A stretch of 64,000 nucleotides of DNA from Pseudomonas cremoricolorata (GTDB lineage Bacteria > Pseudomonadota > Gammaproteobacteria > Pseudomonadales > Pseudomonadaceae): NCBI RefSeq assembly GCF_000759535.1, contig NZ_CP009455.1:3906001-3970000 (forward strand), written 5' to 3'. A program made the position numbers and the translations under genes. Under the pieces are notes generated by a model. It did not search any database, was not told where the DNA came from, and saw only the letters and a program-made list of their open reading frames with translations. Below, piece after piece: positions 8,816-16,648 of the stretch (position 1 is its first letter; each line of letters starts with the position of its first letter).

Positions 8816-8934
8816 CCTCCTCCCCCGTACAAGCGCTAATAGGCCGTCGCTGCCAACCGCGACGGCACTCTGCACGAGTGCCCACGAATAACAAAGCGCT
8901 CTGGCAAAGGCGCATGACAACGAGGGAAAGTGCA

Positions 8935-10245
8935 ATGTTCAAAGTGCAAACGCTGTCGACCCTGGCCGTGGCGGCCTTGCTCGTCAGCCAGGCAACGCCT
9001 GCCTACGAACTGTACGCTGACGACGACAGTCACCTGAATGCCGACCTGCTGGCGGTGTGGGGCATGTTCAACGCCCGCAAGAACTACGACGCCACGCCCG
9101 GGGGCTCGACCTGGCGCGAGGGCTTCATCAAGTACGGGGTCAGCGGAGATCAGGGTCTGGCCGGCAACGGCACGCTCTACGGAGCATTGAACTGGGTCAG
9201 TTCCGGTACGTGGGGCGATGGGGATGCCGCAGGCAACACCGACGGCTCGGAGCGCACCACCAAGATCGAGGACGCCTACCTGGGCTGGCGCTCAGCGGAT
9301 CGCCTGGCGCTGCTGGGCAAGGATGGCGTGGACGTCTCCTTCGGGCGCCAGGTGGTCCGCCTGGGCCGCGGATTTTTGATCAATGACGATGGTCCGAATC
9401 TGGGCAATGGCGTGGCCGATGGCGCGCTCGATCGGGGCGGCGCCTACTACCTGGCTGCTCGCCACGCCTTCGACCGCACTGCCGTCCTGCGCCTGGGCGG
9501 GCAGGACGGTCTGCACGGCAGCCTGCAATGGCTGAAGTCCGACAACCGCGCGCAGGCACAGACCGAGCTGGCCGCCGGCACCCTGGACTACACGCACAGC
9601 CTGGGCACGCTGGGCCTGACCTGGATTCATGGCATCGACGTCGCGGACCGCTGGGCCAGCGAGTTTCAGAAGGCGCGAGAGGGGATGAACGTCTACAGCC
9701 TGCGCGGCGAAGGCAGCGCCGGCATCGAAAACGCACAGTTTGCGTTCGAATACGCCTGGCAGGACAAACGCGGCGGGGCGCAGCAGGCCTGGTACCTGCA
9801 GGCGGGCTACACGTTCGCCGACGAGCCATGGACGCCGCAGGTCAGCTACCGCTATACGCGCTATTCCGACCAGTGGGATTCATTGTTCAGCGGTCTGTCC
9901 AGCGGCTACGGCACCTGGTTTCAGGGCGAGGTGGCCGCCAACTACGCCGGGCCGTTCAACAGCAACACCGGCATTCACCATGTCGGCCTGAAGGCGACGC
10001 CGCTGGAAAACCTCACCGTCGGCGCCTTGTACTTCGACTTCAGCACCGTGCGCACACGCAATCACCTGAACCTCGATGCCCGTGAGCTGGACCTTTACGC
10101 CGAATGGGCCGTCAGTCCACACCTGATCATCAGCCCACTGGTAGGCCTGTACCAGCCACGCAAGTCCGAGGAAAACGGCGGTAATCAGGTCGGTGGCAAT
10201 GGCACCAACGTGTATAGCCAACTGACCGTGGCCGTGCCGTTTTGA
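8935..10245 (+). CDS. Outer-membrane porin of the amine locus
   Basis: A 436-residue beta-barrel protein with a signal peptide ending near ATPAYA-type residues (about 23) and a C-terminal aromatic ending, VAVPF, as required for outer-membrane assembly. Alternating hydrophobic strands run through its length. It resembles pseudomonad alginate-export/OprD-like porins of 430-450 residues. The ATG at 8935 has a GAGGG site; the in-frame extension to 8566 overlaps the GlcG gene and is rejected. It probably admits the amine or a related compound into the periplasm. A clear paralogue lies on the opposite strand at 35782-37110. Confidence 0.85.
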   Translation: MFKVQTLSTLAVAALLVSQATPAYELYADDDSHLNADLLAVWGMFNARKNYDATPGGSTWREGFIKYGVSGDQGLAGNGTLYGALNWVSSGTWGDGDAAGNTDGSERTTKIEDAYLGWRSADRLALLGKDGVDVSFGRQVVRLGRGFLINDDGPNLGNGVADGALDRGGAYYLAARHAFDRTAVLRLGGQDGLHGSLQWLKSDNRAQAQTELAAGTLDYTHSLGTLGLTWIHGIDVADRWASEFQKAREGMNVYSLRGEGSAGIENAQFAFEYAWQDKRGGAQQAWYLQAGYTFADEPWTPQVSYRYTRYSDQWDSLFSGLSSGYGTWFQGEVAANYAGPFNSNTGIHHVGLKATPLENLTVGALYFDFSTVRTRNHLNLDARELDLYAEWAVSPHLIISPLVGLYQPRKSEENGGNQVGGNGTNVYSQLTVAVPF

Positions 10246-10253
10246 CGAAAAAA

Positions 10254-10279
10254 GACCGCTGGCGCGCACGCCAGCGGTC
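10254..10279. terminator. Hairpin after the porin gene
   Basis: An 11-bp perfect stem GACCGCTGGCG/CGCCAGCGGTC closes a four-base loop nine bases after the porin stop codon. A run of A residues precedes it, which would give a U-run for transcripts from the opposite strand, while the plus strand lacks a clear U-run. It probably ends porin transcription, perhaps with 3' end protection. Confidence 0.65.
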
Positions 10280-10349
10280 AAGCGTAGTACCTATGAGTTC
10301 CAGCACGCCCCGGTGAGGCATGCCCACTATCGACGCTTTTCGACGTTGT

Positions 10350-10369
10350 GGCTTGCCTGAGCCTGCCAG
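10350..10369 (-). promoter_or_regulatory. Single inverted activator half-site near the MFS promoter
   Basis: On the minus strand CTGGCAGGC is followed at offset 14 by CAAGCC, the same spacing as in the other activator boxes. It points toward the porin 3' end and away from the exporter gene. The upstream half-site at the expected distance matches only about 5 of 9 positions. It may be an auxiliary or decayed site. Confidence 0.35.
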
Positions 10370-10395
10370 TGCATTTGCATGCCCGTGCCGAGTGT

Positions 10396-10447
10396 TTGAC
10401 CTGCACGAAAATCACCCTTAGGATGCGCCAACCTACCGACCGGTAGG
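10396..10447 (+). promoter_or_regulatory. Promoter with overlapping operator of the MFS exporter gene
   Basis: A -35-like TTGACC (10396-10401) and -10-like TAGGAT (10419-10424) are separated by 17 bases. Directly downstream, around the expected transcription start, lies the inverted repeat CCTACCG-AC-CGGTAGG (10432-10447). Such 7-bp-arm palindromes over the start site are typical of TetR-family repressor operators controlling efflux genes. No TetR gene is adjacent. Confidence 0.65.
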
Positions 10448-10468
10448 CTGACTTTCGAAGAGATCCCC

Positions 10469-11686
10469 ATGCAAGTCAATCAATCCTCCTCTGTGCCGAT
10501 GAAGTTTGCCGTCGGCCTCGGTCTGATCGGGGCGCTTGGCCCTTCAGCCATCGACATGTACCTCTCGAGCCTGCCGGAGATCGCCCGCGACTATCAGGCG
10601 AGCTTTACCCACGTGCAATTGACCCTGACCTTCTTTCTGCTGGCCATGGGCGCAGGGCAGTTGCTGTTCGGTCCTGTGGTCGACGCCTATGGTCGGCGCA
10701 AACCGTTGATTGCCGGTCTGCTGCTGTTCATTGTCTGCTCGTTCGCTGCGGCCCTGGCGCCGAGCCTGGACACGCTGATTGCCCTGCGCTTCTTTCAGGG
10801 GCTGGGCAGCGCCCTGACCCTGGTGGTGATCATGAGCATGGTGCGCGACGTCAGCCACGGCGTTGCAGCGACCAAGCTGTTCGCCCTGCTGATGACCATC
10901 GAAGGCGTCGCGCCAATTCTGGCGCCAGCTCTGGGTGGGGTAATCGACGCCCATTTCGGCTGGCGTGCGGTGATGCTGGTACTGGCTGGGCTAGGCGTTG
11001 TGGTGCTGATCAACAGCCTGCTGACCCTGCCCGAAACGCTGGCGGCGAATCAACGCGAACCGCTGCGCCTGCGCCGTGCAGCGCGCACCTATCTGGGCAT
11101 CCTGCGCGACCGCCGCTTCCTGCGCCCGGCGCTGGCAGTCGCTGCAGTGTTCTTCTTCCTGTTCGCTTACATCGGCGGCGCCACGCTGGTCTACCAGCAG
11201 CACTACGGCATGAGCGGTCAGCACTTCGGCCTGCTGTTTGGCGCCACCGGCATCGCAGTGATGCTCGGTGCTCTGTTCGCCAGCCGCCGAGTCGCTCGTC
11301 TGGGCCTGAACAGGCTGAGTACCCTGGGCGTACGCTGCATGACGGCAGGCGCGCTGCTGACGTTGCTCAGCGCATTCAGCGGCATCGGTCTGCCAGGGGT
11401 CGCAGGCGGCATGGCGCTGGCGCTGTTCGGCCTGGGCATTGCTGAATCGACGCTAATGTCGTTGGTGATGTCGTCGCAGCAGACCTCGCTCGGATCGACC
11501 GCCGCCCTGCTCGGCGCCATCCAGCTGTCGGTGTCCTCCAGCGCCTCGCCGCTGGCAGCGCTGGCGCTGGCCCATGGTCCGCTGGCCTGGGCCGTATTGC
11601 TGACGGCCAGCACCTTGGTCGTGTGCGGGCTGACCGCGCTTTGCCTGCGTGATGCGCCGGTGAGCTTCGCCCTGGCCGATCATTGA
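10469..11686 (+). CDS. MFS exporter, Bcr/CflA type
   Basis: A 405-residue, 12-helix major facilitator protein. The N-terminal helix with PSAIDMYLSSLPEIARD and the loop DAYGRRKPLI are hallmarks of the Bcr/CflA drug-export subfamily. It should export a small molecule by proton antiport across the inner membrane. It lies between the porin and the cyclodeaminase homologue but has its own promoter and operator, unlike the catabolic genes. Export of toxic aldehyde or amine intermediates is possible but only inferred from position. A second Bcr/CflA gene lies at 30120-31337. Confidence 0.88.
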   Translation: MQVNQSSSVPMKFAVGLGLIGALGPSAIDMYLSSLPEIARDYQASFTHVQLTLTFFLLAMGAGQLLFGPVVDAYGRRKPLIAGLLLFIVCSFAAALAPSLDTLIALRFFQGLGSALTLVVIMSMVRDVSHGVAATKLFALLMTIEGVAPILAPALGGVIDAHFGWRAVMLVLAGLGVVVLINSLLTLPETLAANQREPLRLRRAARTYLGILRDRRFLRPALAVAAVFFFLFAYIGGATLVYQQHYGMSGQHFGLLFGATGIAVMLGALFASRRVARLGLNRLSTLGVRCMTAGALLTLLSAFSGIGLPGVAGGMALALFGLGIAESTLMSLVMSSQQTSLGSTAALLGAIQLSVSSSASPLAALALAHGPLAWAVLLTASTLVVCGLTALCLRDAPVSFALADH

Positions 11687-11718
11687 GATCATGCCATGCC
11701 CGCCGGGCGGCAGCGGCC

Positions 11719-11760
11719 ATGGCACGCACGATCAACGCGGCTGGCAGGCTGACACAAGAC
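11719..11760 (+). promoter_or_regulatory. Direct-repeat activator box 4 (FeaR-like)
   Basis: ATGGCACGC at 11719 is followed 22 bases later by CTGGCAGGC at 11741, with CAAGAC at offset 14 (11755). A -10-like GTTAGC lies near 11773, about 32 bases beyond. It precedes the cyclodeaminase homologue, RidA and flavoprotein genes. Confidence 0.6.
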
Positions 11761-11876
11761 GACCTACCAGTCGTTAGCGACACTGCACGTCGCTCGCCGC
11801 CTGCACTGGCACGGCACAACAACAACATCCGATCAGCAGCGGTGCCCTGCGTGCCGCTCGCGCAGTGAGACACGCC

Positions 11877-13016
11877 ATGACCCTCGATACCCGCATCGAT
11901 TTCATCTACCTCTCCGAGCAGGACATGATCCGCGCCGGGGTCACCGACATGCCGGCCTGTGTCGACACCATGGAAGAGATGTTCGGCCTGCTCTACCACG
12001 GCGACTACCGCATGGCGGGGCCCAACAGCGACTCGCACGGGGCGATGATCACCTTCCCCGAACAGTCACCGTTCGCGACCATGCCCAAGCCCACCGCCGA
12101 CCGCCGCATGATGGCCATGCCGGCCTACCTGGGTGGCAACTTCCAGACTGCCGGCGCCAAGTGGTATGGATCGAACATCGCCAACCGCGAAAAGGGCCTG
12201 CCGCGCTCTATCCTCATGCTCACTCTCAACGATGCCGACACCGGCGCTCCGCTGGCGCATATGTCGGCCAACCTGCTGTCGGCCTACCGAACCGGCGCGA
12301 TCCCCGGGGTCGGCGCTCGGCACCTGGCGCGCAAGGATGCCAAGGTCATCGGCCTGGCCGGTCCCGGTGTGATGGGCAAGACCACCGTTGCCGCCTTCAT
12401 GGCCGTCTGCCCGCAGGTCGACACCCTGAAGATCAAGGGCCGCAGTCAGAAAAGCCTCGACACGTTCCTCGGCTGGGTCAACGAGACCTTCCCGCAGATC
12501 ACCCATATCGAAGTGGTGCAGACCCTCGAAGAGGTCGTGCGTGGTGCCGACCTGGTCAGCTACTGCAGCTCAGGAGAAGTGGGCGATCCGTCGCGCTACC
12601 CGCTGGTCAAGCGGGAATGGGTCAAGCCTGGGGCCTTCCTGGCCATGCCGGCGCCTTGCAGCATCGATGCCGGGATGGAGCAGGCCGACGTGCGCAAGGT
12701 GGTCGACAACACCGGCCTGTACGAAGCCTGGTTCGATGAATTACCCAAACCTGCCCATCACCATGTGCCGTTGGTGGGCGTGCGCTTCATGGACCTGATC
12801 GCCGAAGGCAGCCTCGATGCCGCGCAGGTCGAAGACCTGGGCAAGATCGTCGCAGGCCACGCCCCGGGTCGACGCAACGACGAGGAAATCATCCTCATGT
12901 CGGTCGGTGGCATGCCGGTCGAAGACGTTGCCTGGGGCACCGTGGTGTACCGCAACGCACTCGAGCGCGGCATTGGCGTAAGGCTCAACCTGTGGGAAAC
13001 ACCCGTTCTCAGCTAA
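11877..13016 (+). CDS. Ornithine cyclodeaminase/mu-crystallin homologue, tyramine oxidase subunit B type
   Basis: A 379-residue protein of the ornithine cyclodeaminase/mu-crystallin family, with the Rossmann motif VIGLAGPGVMG near residues 158-168. Its length and the SANLLSAYRTGAIPGVGARHL segment match pseudomonad proteins annotated as tyramine oxidase subunit B. Together with the following RidA and DAO flavoprotein it probably forms or supports an amine-oxidising system. The ATG at 11877 is preferred to the GTG at 11865. An activator box lies about 120 bases upstream. The tyn locus for tyramine and dopamine breakdown in P. putida U is the closest described parallel I know; gene-by-gene equivalence is not established here. 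Confidence 0.85.
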   Translation: MTLDTRIDFIYLSEQDMIRAGVTDMPACVDTMEEMFGLLYHGDYRMAGPNSDSHGAMITFPEQSPFATMPKPTADRRMMAMPAYLGGNFQTAGAKWYGSNIANREKGLPRSILMLTLNDADTGAPLAHMSANLLSAYRTGAIPGVGARHLARKDAKVIGLAGPGVMGKTTVAAFMAVCPQVDTLKIKGRSQKSLDTFLGWVNETFPQITHIEVVQTLEEVVRGADLVSYCSSGEVGDPSRYPLVKREWVKPGAFLAMPAPCSIDAGMEQADVRKVVDNTGLYEAWFDELPKPAHHHVPLVGVRFMDLIAEGSLDAAQVEDLGKIVAGHAPGRRNDEEIILMSVGGMPVEDVAWGTVVYRNALERGIGVRLNLWETPVLS

Positions 13017-13045
13017 TCCACTCAACCCGCTTACGAGGCTCCCCC

Positions 13046-13468
13046 ATGACCCACATCTGTAAAGTGAAAACCGGCTCCAAATTCGAAGACCTGGCCAGCT
13101 ACTCGCGCCTGGTGGCTGTCGACAACTGGATCTACGTCTCCAACACCGCGGGCCGCAACCCGCAGACCCAGCAGATCGCCGACGACGTGATCGAACAGAC
13201 CCACCAGGTCTTCGCCAACATCGAAAGTGCCCTGGCCGCCGTCGATGCCAGCCTGGCCGACGTCATCTGCTCGCGGGTGTTCATCCAGCAACCCGACGAT
13301 GTGGCCGCGGTGCTGGAGGTGATCGGCGCCAAGTTTCGCGGTATCGACCCGGCCACCACCGTTACCTGCCCGCCGTTGGGTTCGAGCATCTACAAGGTCG
13401 AGCTGGAGGTCACTGCCTACCGCGGCGCCTCACGTGCCGATGTCACGTTGATTCGCCTGGGCCAGTAA
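13046..13468 (+). CDS. RidA (YjgF/YER057c/UK114) family protein
   Basis: A 140-residue RidA-family protein. Members hydrolyse reactive enamine/imine intermediates released by flavoenzymes and PLP enzymes. Its N-terminal KFEDLASYSRLVAVDNWIYVSNTAG and the central CSRVFIQQPDD are recognisable. The catalytic Arg of canonical RidA (in the CRV/ARV motif) has a counterpart in CSRVF. It starts 30 bases after the cyclodeaminase homologue with a GAGG site and precedes the DAO gene by 37 bases, forming a three-gene operon in which it would clear the imine product of amine oxidation. Confidence 0.87.
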   Translation: MTHICKVKTGSKFEDLASYSRLVAVDNWIYVSNTAGRNPQTQQIADDVIEQTHQVFANIESALAAVDASLADVICSRVFIQQPDDVAAVLEVIGAKFRGIDPATTVTCPPLGSSIYKVELEVTAYRGASRADVTLIRLGQ

Positions 13469-13505
13469 CGCCTTGCGGCCCCCTTCCTTGTCGCCGAGAA
13501 CTGCC

Positions 13506-14801
13506 ATGTCACCTGTCATCGACCGCGTCATCACCCATCCACACCAACCCGCTGCGACCACGGTCGTGATCATCGGCGGCGGTATCGTCGGCCTGACCGC
13601 CGCACTGACCCTCGCCGAGCGCAACATCCCGGTGGTGGTGCTGGAGAAAGGTCGCCTGGCCGGCGAGCAGTCCTCGCGCAACCTTGGCTGGGTGCGCAAG
13701 ACCAGCCGCCATGCCCATGACATCCCGCTGGCGCTGGCGGCCGACCGGCTCTGGGCGCACCTGCCGCAGCGGGTAGGCTGCGACGTCGGCTACCGGCAGG
13801 CGGGTATCCTGTTCATCGCCCGCAGCGAAGCGCAGATGGCCATGCACCAGCAGTGGCTGGGCAGCGTCGAGCACCTGGGGCTGGATTCGCGTCTGTTGAG
13901 CAACGCCGAGATCGCCCGTCAGGTGCCTGGCGGCCGGGGCACCTGGGCCGGAGGTCTGTACACCCCCTCCGATGCCCGCGCCGAGCCAACCTTGGCCGCC
14001 AGTGCGATCGCCCGCGCGGCCATGGCCAAGGGCGCCGTGATCATCGAACAGTGCGCCGTTCGTACGCTGCAAACCAGCGCTGGGCGGGTCAGCGGCGTGG
14101 TCACCGAGCATGGCGAGATCCGCTGCGACCAGGTGCTGCTGGCCGCAGGTCTGTGGTCACGGCGCTTTCTTGGCAACCTCGGCATCGACCTGCCGACCCT
14201 GCCCCTGACTTGCTCGGTACTGCGCACCGCGCCCATGCAAGGCCCGAGCGAAATCGCTGTCGGCGCGCCGGATTTCTCGTTCCGCAAGCACCTCGATGGC
14301 GGCTTCATCATCACCCAGCGCGGCAAGCTCGATGCCCACCTGACGCTGGATCACCTGCTGCTCGGCAAACGCTACCTGCCGCAACTGCGGGCGCAGCGCG
14401 ACTTCCTACGTATTAGCCTGGGCAAGTATTTTTTCAATGACCTGCGCCTGGCGCGGCGCTGGCAAGCCGATCAGGTGTCGCCCTTCGAGCGCGTTCGCGT
14501 GCAGGACCCAGCAGTCAACACAGGGCTCAACGACGACGCCTTGCGCAATCTCGCAGCCGCCTGGCCGGCCTTCGAGCAGGCGCGCATCGCCGCCGCGTGG
14601 GCCGGGACTATCGACGTCACGCCTGACTCCAATCCGGTGATCAGCGCGGTCGCCGGGCTGCCAGGGCTGACCCTGGCGACCGGTTTTTCCGGGCACGGCT
14701 TCGGCACCTCGCCGGCGGCCGGGCAACTGGCTGCTGACCTGCTCACGCAACAGACACCGTTGACCGACCCGACCCCGTATCGCTTCGACCGGTTTGCCTG
14801 A
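13506..14801 (+). CDS. FAD-dependent amine oxidase, DAO family
   Basis: A 431-residue D-amino acid oxidase-fold flavoprotein. The FAD motif VVIIGGGIVGLTAA is at about residues 20-33 and the C-terminal FAD-domain signature ATGFSGHGFGTSPAAG near 397-412. It is the last gene of the cyclodeaminase homologue-RidA operon and is the probable catalytic subunit oxidising the amine to an imine/aldehyde. The ATG at 13506 was chosen because the 11-residue upstream extension from 13473 has no family counterpart. It is a different branch from the PuuB-like flavoprotein at 1600. Electron acceptor (oxygen or quinone) cannot be read from the sequence. Confidence 0.86.
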   Translation: MSPVIDRVITHPHQPAATTVVIIGGGIVGLTAALTLAERNIPVVVLEKGRLAGEQSSRNLGWVRKTSRHAHDIPLALAADRLWAHLPQRVGCDVGYRQAGILFIARSEAQMAMHQQWLGSVEHLGLDSRLLSNAEIARQVPGGRGTWAGGLYTPSDARAEPTLAASAIARAAMAKGAVIIEQCAVRTLQTSAGRVSGVVTEHGEIRCDQVLLAAGLWSRRFLGNLGIDLPTLPLTCSVLRTAPMQGPSEIAVGAPDFSFRKHLDGGFIITQRGKLDAHLTLDHLLLGKRYLPQLRAQRDFLRISLGKYFFNDLRLARRWQADQVSPFERVRVQDPAVNTGLNDDALRNLAAAWPAFEQARIAAAWAGTIDVTPDSNPVISAVAGLPGLTLATGFSGHGFGTSPAAGQLAADLLTQQTPLTDPTPYRFDRFA

Positions 14802-14822
14802 AGCGCTTGCCGCTGCGTGGCG

Positions 14823-15449
14823 TCAGTTTCCGGCGTTGCGCTCGAGCACGACGTGGACGGCGCTTAGCAGTTGCGTGGCCGCCACGGCCAGAGCGCCGTC
14901 ATTGCGGCACTGCAACCAGCCCTGCTCGCCGATCACCCGCTCGAACGCCTGCGAGCACGCCACATGGTCTTCGAACGCCTGCACCACCGTGCTGCGCAGC
15001 CCCTGCCTGCGCGCCTGGGCGCGGGCCCAGGACAGGTGCGGGTCAGTCACCACGCCCACCTGCAAGTCCGGCACCTGCACGCCGCGCTGCACATTCAGTT
15101 GCAGCACATCGGCAAACGCCACCCTGCGGCGAAAGGCGGCGTCGGAGGCGAACCAGCGGTCCATCAAGATCAAGCTGCCGGGCGGTTGCTCAGGTAACAC
15201 CTCGCGGCTGATCCAGGCGCGGCTGTCGGCCAGGCGCTGGCAGATGCGCCATTCCAGCTCGGCGTCGGGGTGCCGTGCACAAGCGTTGACCAGGGCCATG
15301 GTCTCGGCGCGCTGTGGGTCATGGTTGCGCTCGCTCAGGCGCACCACGGTGTGGCCCTGGCGGCGCAGGGCGTGGGTCACGGCTTCGAGCAGGGTGGTCT
15401 TGCCGACGCCCTTAGCGCCGTCGAGGCAAATCAGCAGTGGGCGGGTCAT
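14823..15449 (-). CDS. Thymidylate-kinase-like P-loop kinase
   Basis: A 208-residue nucleoside-monophosphate-kinase-like protein. A Walker A motif GAKGVGKTT lies at about 10-18 and a DRW motif (MDRWFASD) at about 98-104 resembles the DRY/DRF substrate motif of dTMP kinases. It is shorter and divergent from housekeeping Tmk, so I take it as an accessory family member of unknown substrate. The ATG at 15449 was chosen; the 54-residue upstream extension lacks homology. It converges on the DAO gene with a 21-base gap. Confidence 0.72.
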   Translation of the reverse strand: MTRPLLICLDGAKGVGKTTLLEAVTHALRRQGHTVVRLSERNHDPQRAETMALVNACARHPDAELEWRICQRLADSRAWISREVLPEQPPGSLILMDRWFASDAAFRRRVAFADVLQLNVQRGVQVPDLQVGVVTDPHLSWARAQARRQGLRSTVVQAFEDHVACSQAFERVIGEQGWLQCRNDGALAVAATQLLSAVHVVLERNAGN

Positions 15450-15622
15450 GGGGCATACACGGGCGGGGATCTTTTTCGAATCGACGAAGGGGTAGTCTGC
15501 CTGTGGATCAGCGACCTGCGCCACTTTCGTCGTTATCACGAAACACTTCCCGCGTGGCCTTGCTGGTCGAAGCGCGCCAAGCGCTCTAGGCTCGCTCGAC
15601 CAACTTCGCACAAGGTCTTGCC

Positions 15623-16630
15623 ATGAAAGCCGTCGTCTTCACCACCCCTGCCCTGCCCCTGAGCGACCCACAGTCGTTGTTCGACCATGAACTGGCCAAG
15701 CCCACGCCAGGCGCCCGCGATCTGTTGGTGGAGGTGCGCGCCATCGCGGTGAACCCGGTGGACACCAAGGTCCGCGCCAGTCGCCAAAGCGATGCGCCGC
15801 AGGTGCTGGGCTGGGATGCCGTGGGCGTGGTGCGTGAGGTGGGCGCCGAGGTGACGCTGTTCCAGCCCGGGGATGAGGTGTTCTACGCCGGGGCCATCGA
15901 CCGCCCAGGCTGCTACAGCGAATTTCATGTGGTCGATGAACGTATCGTCGGGCACAAGCCGCGCAGCCTGGATGCAGCCAGTGCCGCGGCCCTGCCGCTG
16001 ACCTCGATTACCGCCTGGGAGCTGCTGTTCGACCGCCTGGGCGTGGCGGAAAACGGCGGTGAAGGGCAAAAACTGGTGGTGATTGGCGCCGCGGGTGGCG
16101 TCGGTTCGATGTTGCTGCAACTGGCGCGCAAGCTCACCGGGCTGACCGTGATCGGCACCGCCTCACGCCCTGAAACCCGCGCCTGGGTCACCGAACTAGG
16201 CGCCCATCACGTGCTCGATCATTCGGCGCCGCTGGCTGAACAGCTCGACGCCCAAGGGCTGGGTTCGGTGGATTATGTGATCAGCCTGACCCACACCGAC
16301 CAGTACCTGGCGCAAATCGTCGAGATTCTGCGCCCGCAGGGCAAACTGGCGCTGATCGACGATCCCAAGCAGCTGGATGTGGTGCCGTTCAAGCGCAAGT
16401 CGCTGTCGGTGCACTGGGAACTGATGTTCACCCGCTCGCTGTTCCACACCGACGACATGATCAAGCAGCATCAGCTGCTGCAGCGGGTCTCGGCGCTGGT
16501 CGACGACGGCGTGCTGAAAACCACCCTGGGCGAGCATTTCGGCACCATCAATGCCAGCAACCTGCGCCGCGCCCACGGGCTGATCGAAAGCGCCAAGGCC
16601 AAGGGCAAGATCGTCCTCGAAGGTTTCTGA
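15623..16630 (+). CDS. Zinc-binding-dehydrogenase family oxidoreductase (quinone oxidoreductase-like)
   Basis: A 335-residue MDR-superfamily NADPH-dependent reductase. The GroES-like N-terminal part contains VNPVDTKVRAS and GWDAVGVV, and the cofactor site VVIGAAGGVGSMLLQLA lies near 152-168. It lacks the structural-zinc cysteine cluster, as expected for quinone oxidoreductase/ZADH-type enzymes, which reduce quinones or enones. An AAGG-type ribosome site precedes the ATG. It converges with the LysR gene, 18 bases apart. The physiological substrate is unknown. Confidence 0.87.
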   Translation: MKAVVFTTPALPLSDPQSLFDHELAKPTPGARDLLVEVRAIAVNPVDTKVRASRQSDAPQVLGWDAVGVVREVGAEVTLFQPGDEVFYAGAIDRPGCYSEFHVVDERIVGHKPRSLDAASAAALPLTSITAWELLFDRLGVAENGGEGQKLVVIGAAGGVGSMLLQLARKLTGLTVIGTASRPETRAWVTELGAHHVLDHSAPLAEQLDAQGLGSVDYVISLTHTDQYLAQIVEILRPQGKLALIDDPKQLDVVPFKRKSLSVHWELMFTRSLFHTDDMIKQHQLLQRVSALVDDGVLKTTLGEHFGTINASNLRRAHGLIESAKAKGKIVLEGF

Positions 16631-16648
16631 GCCACCCCCCACAGCGCC

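Noticed and set aside
8566..8934. N-terminal extension of the porin frame
   Set aside because: It overlaps the GlcG gene and the promoter region; the signal peptide begins at 8935.
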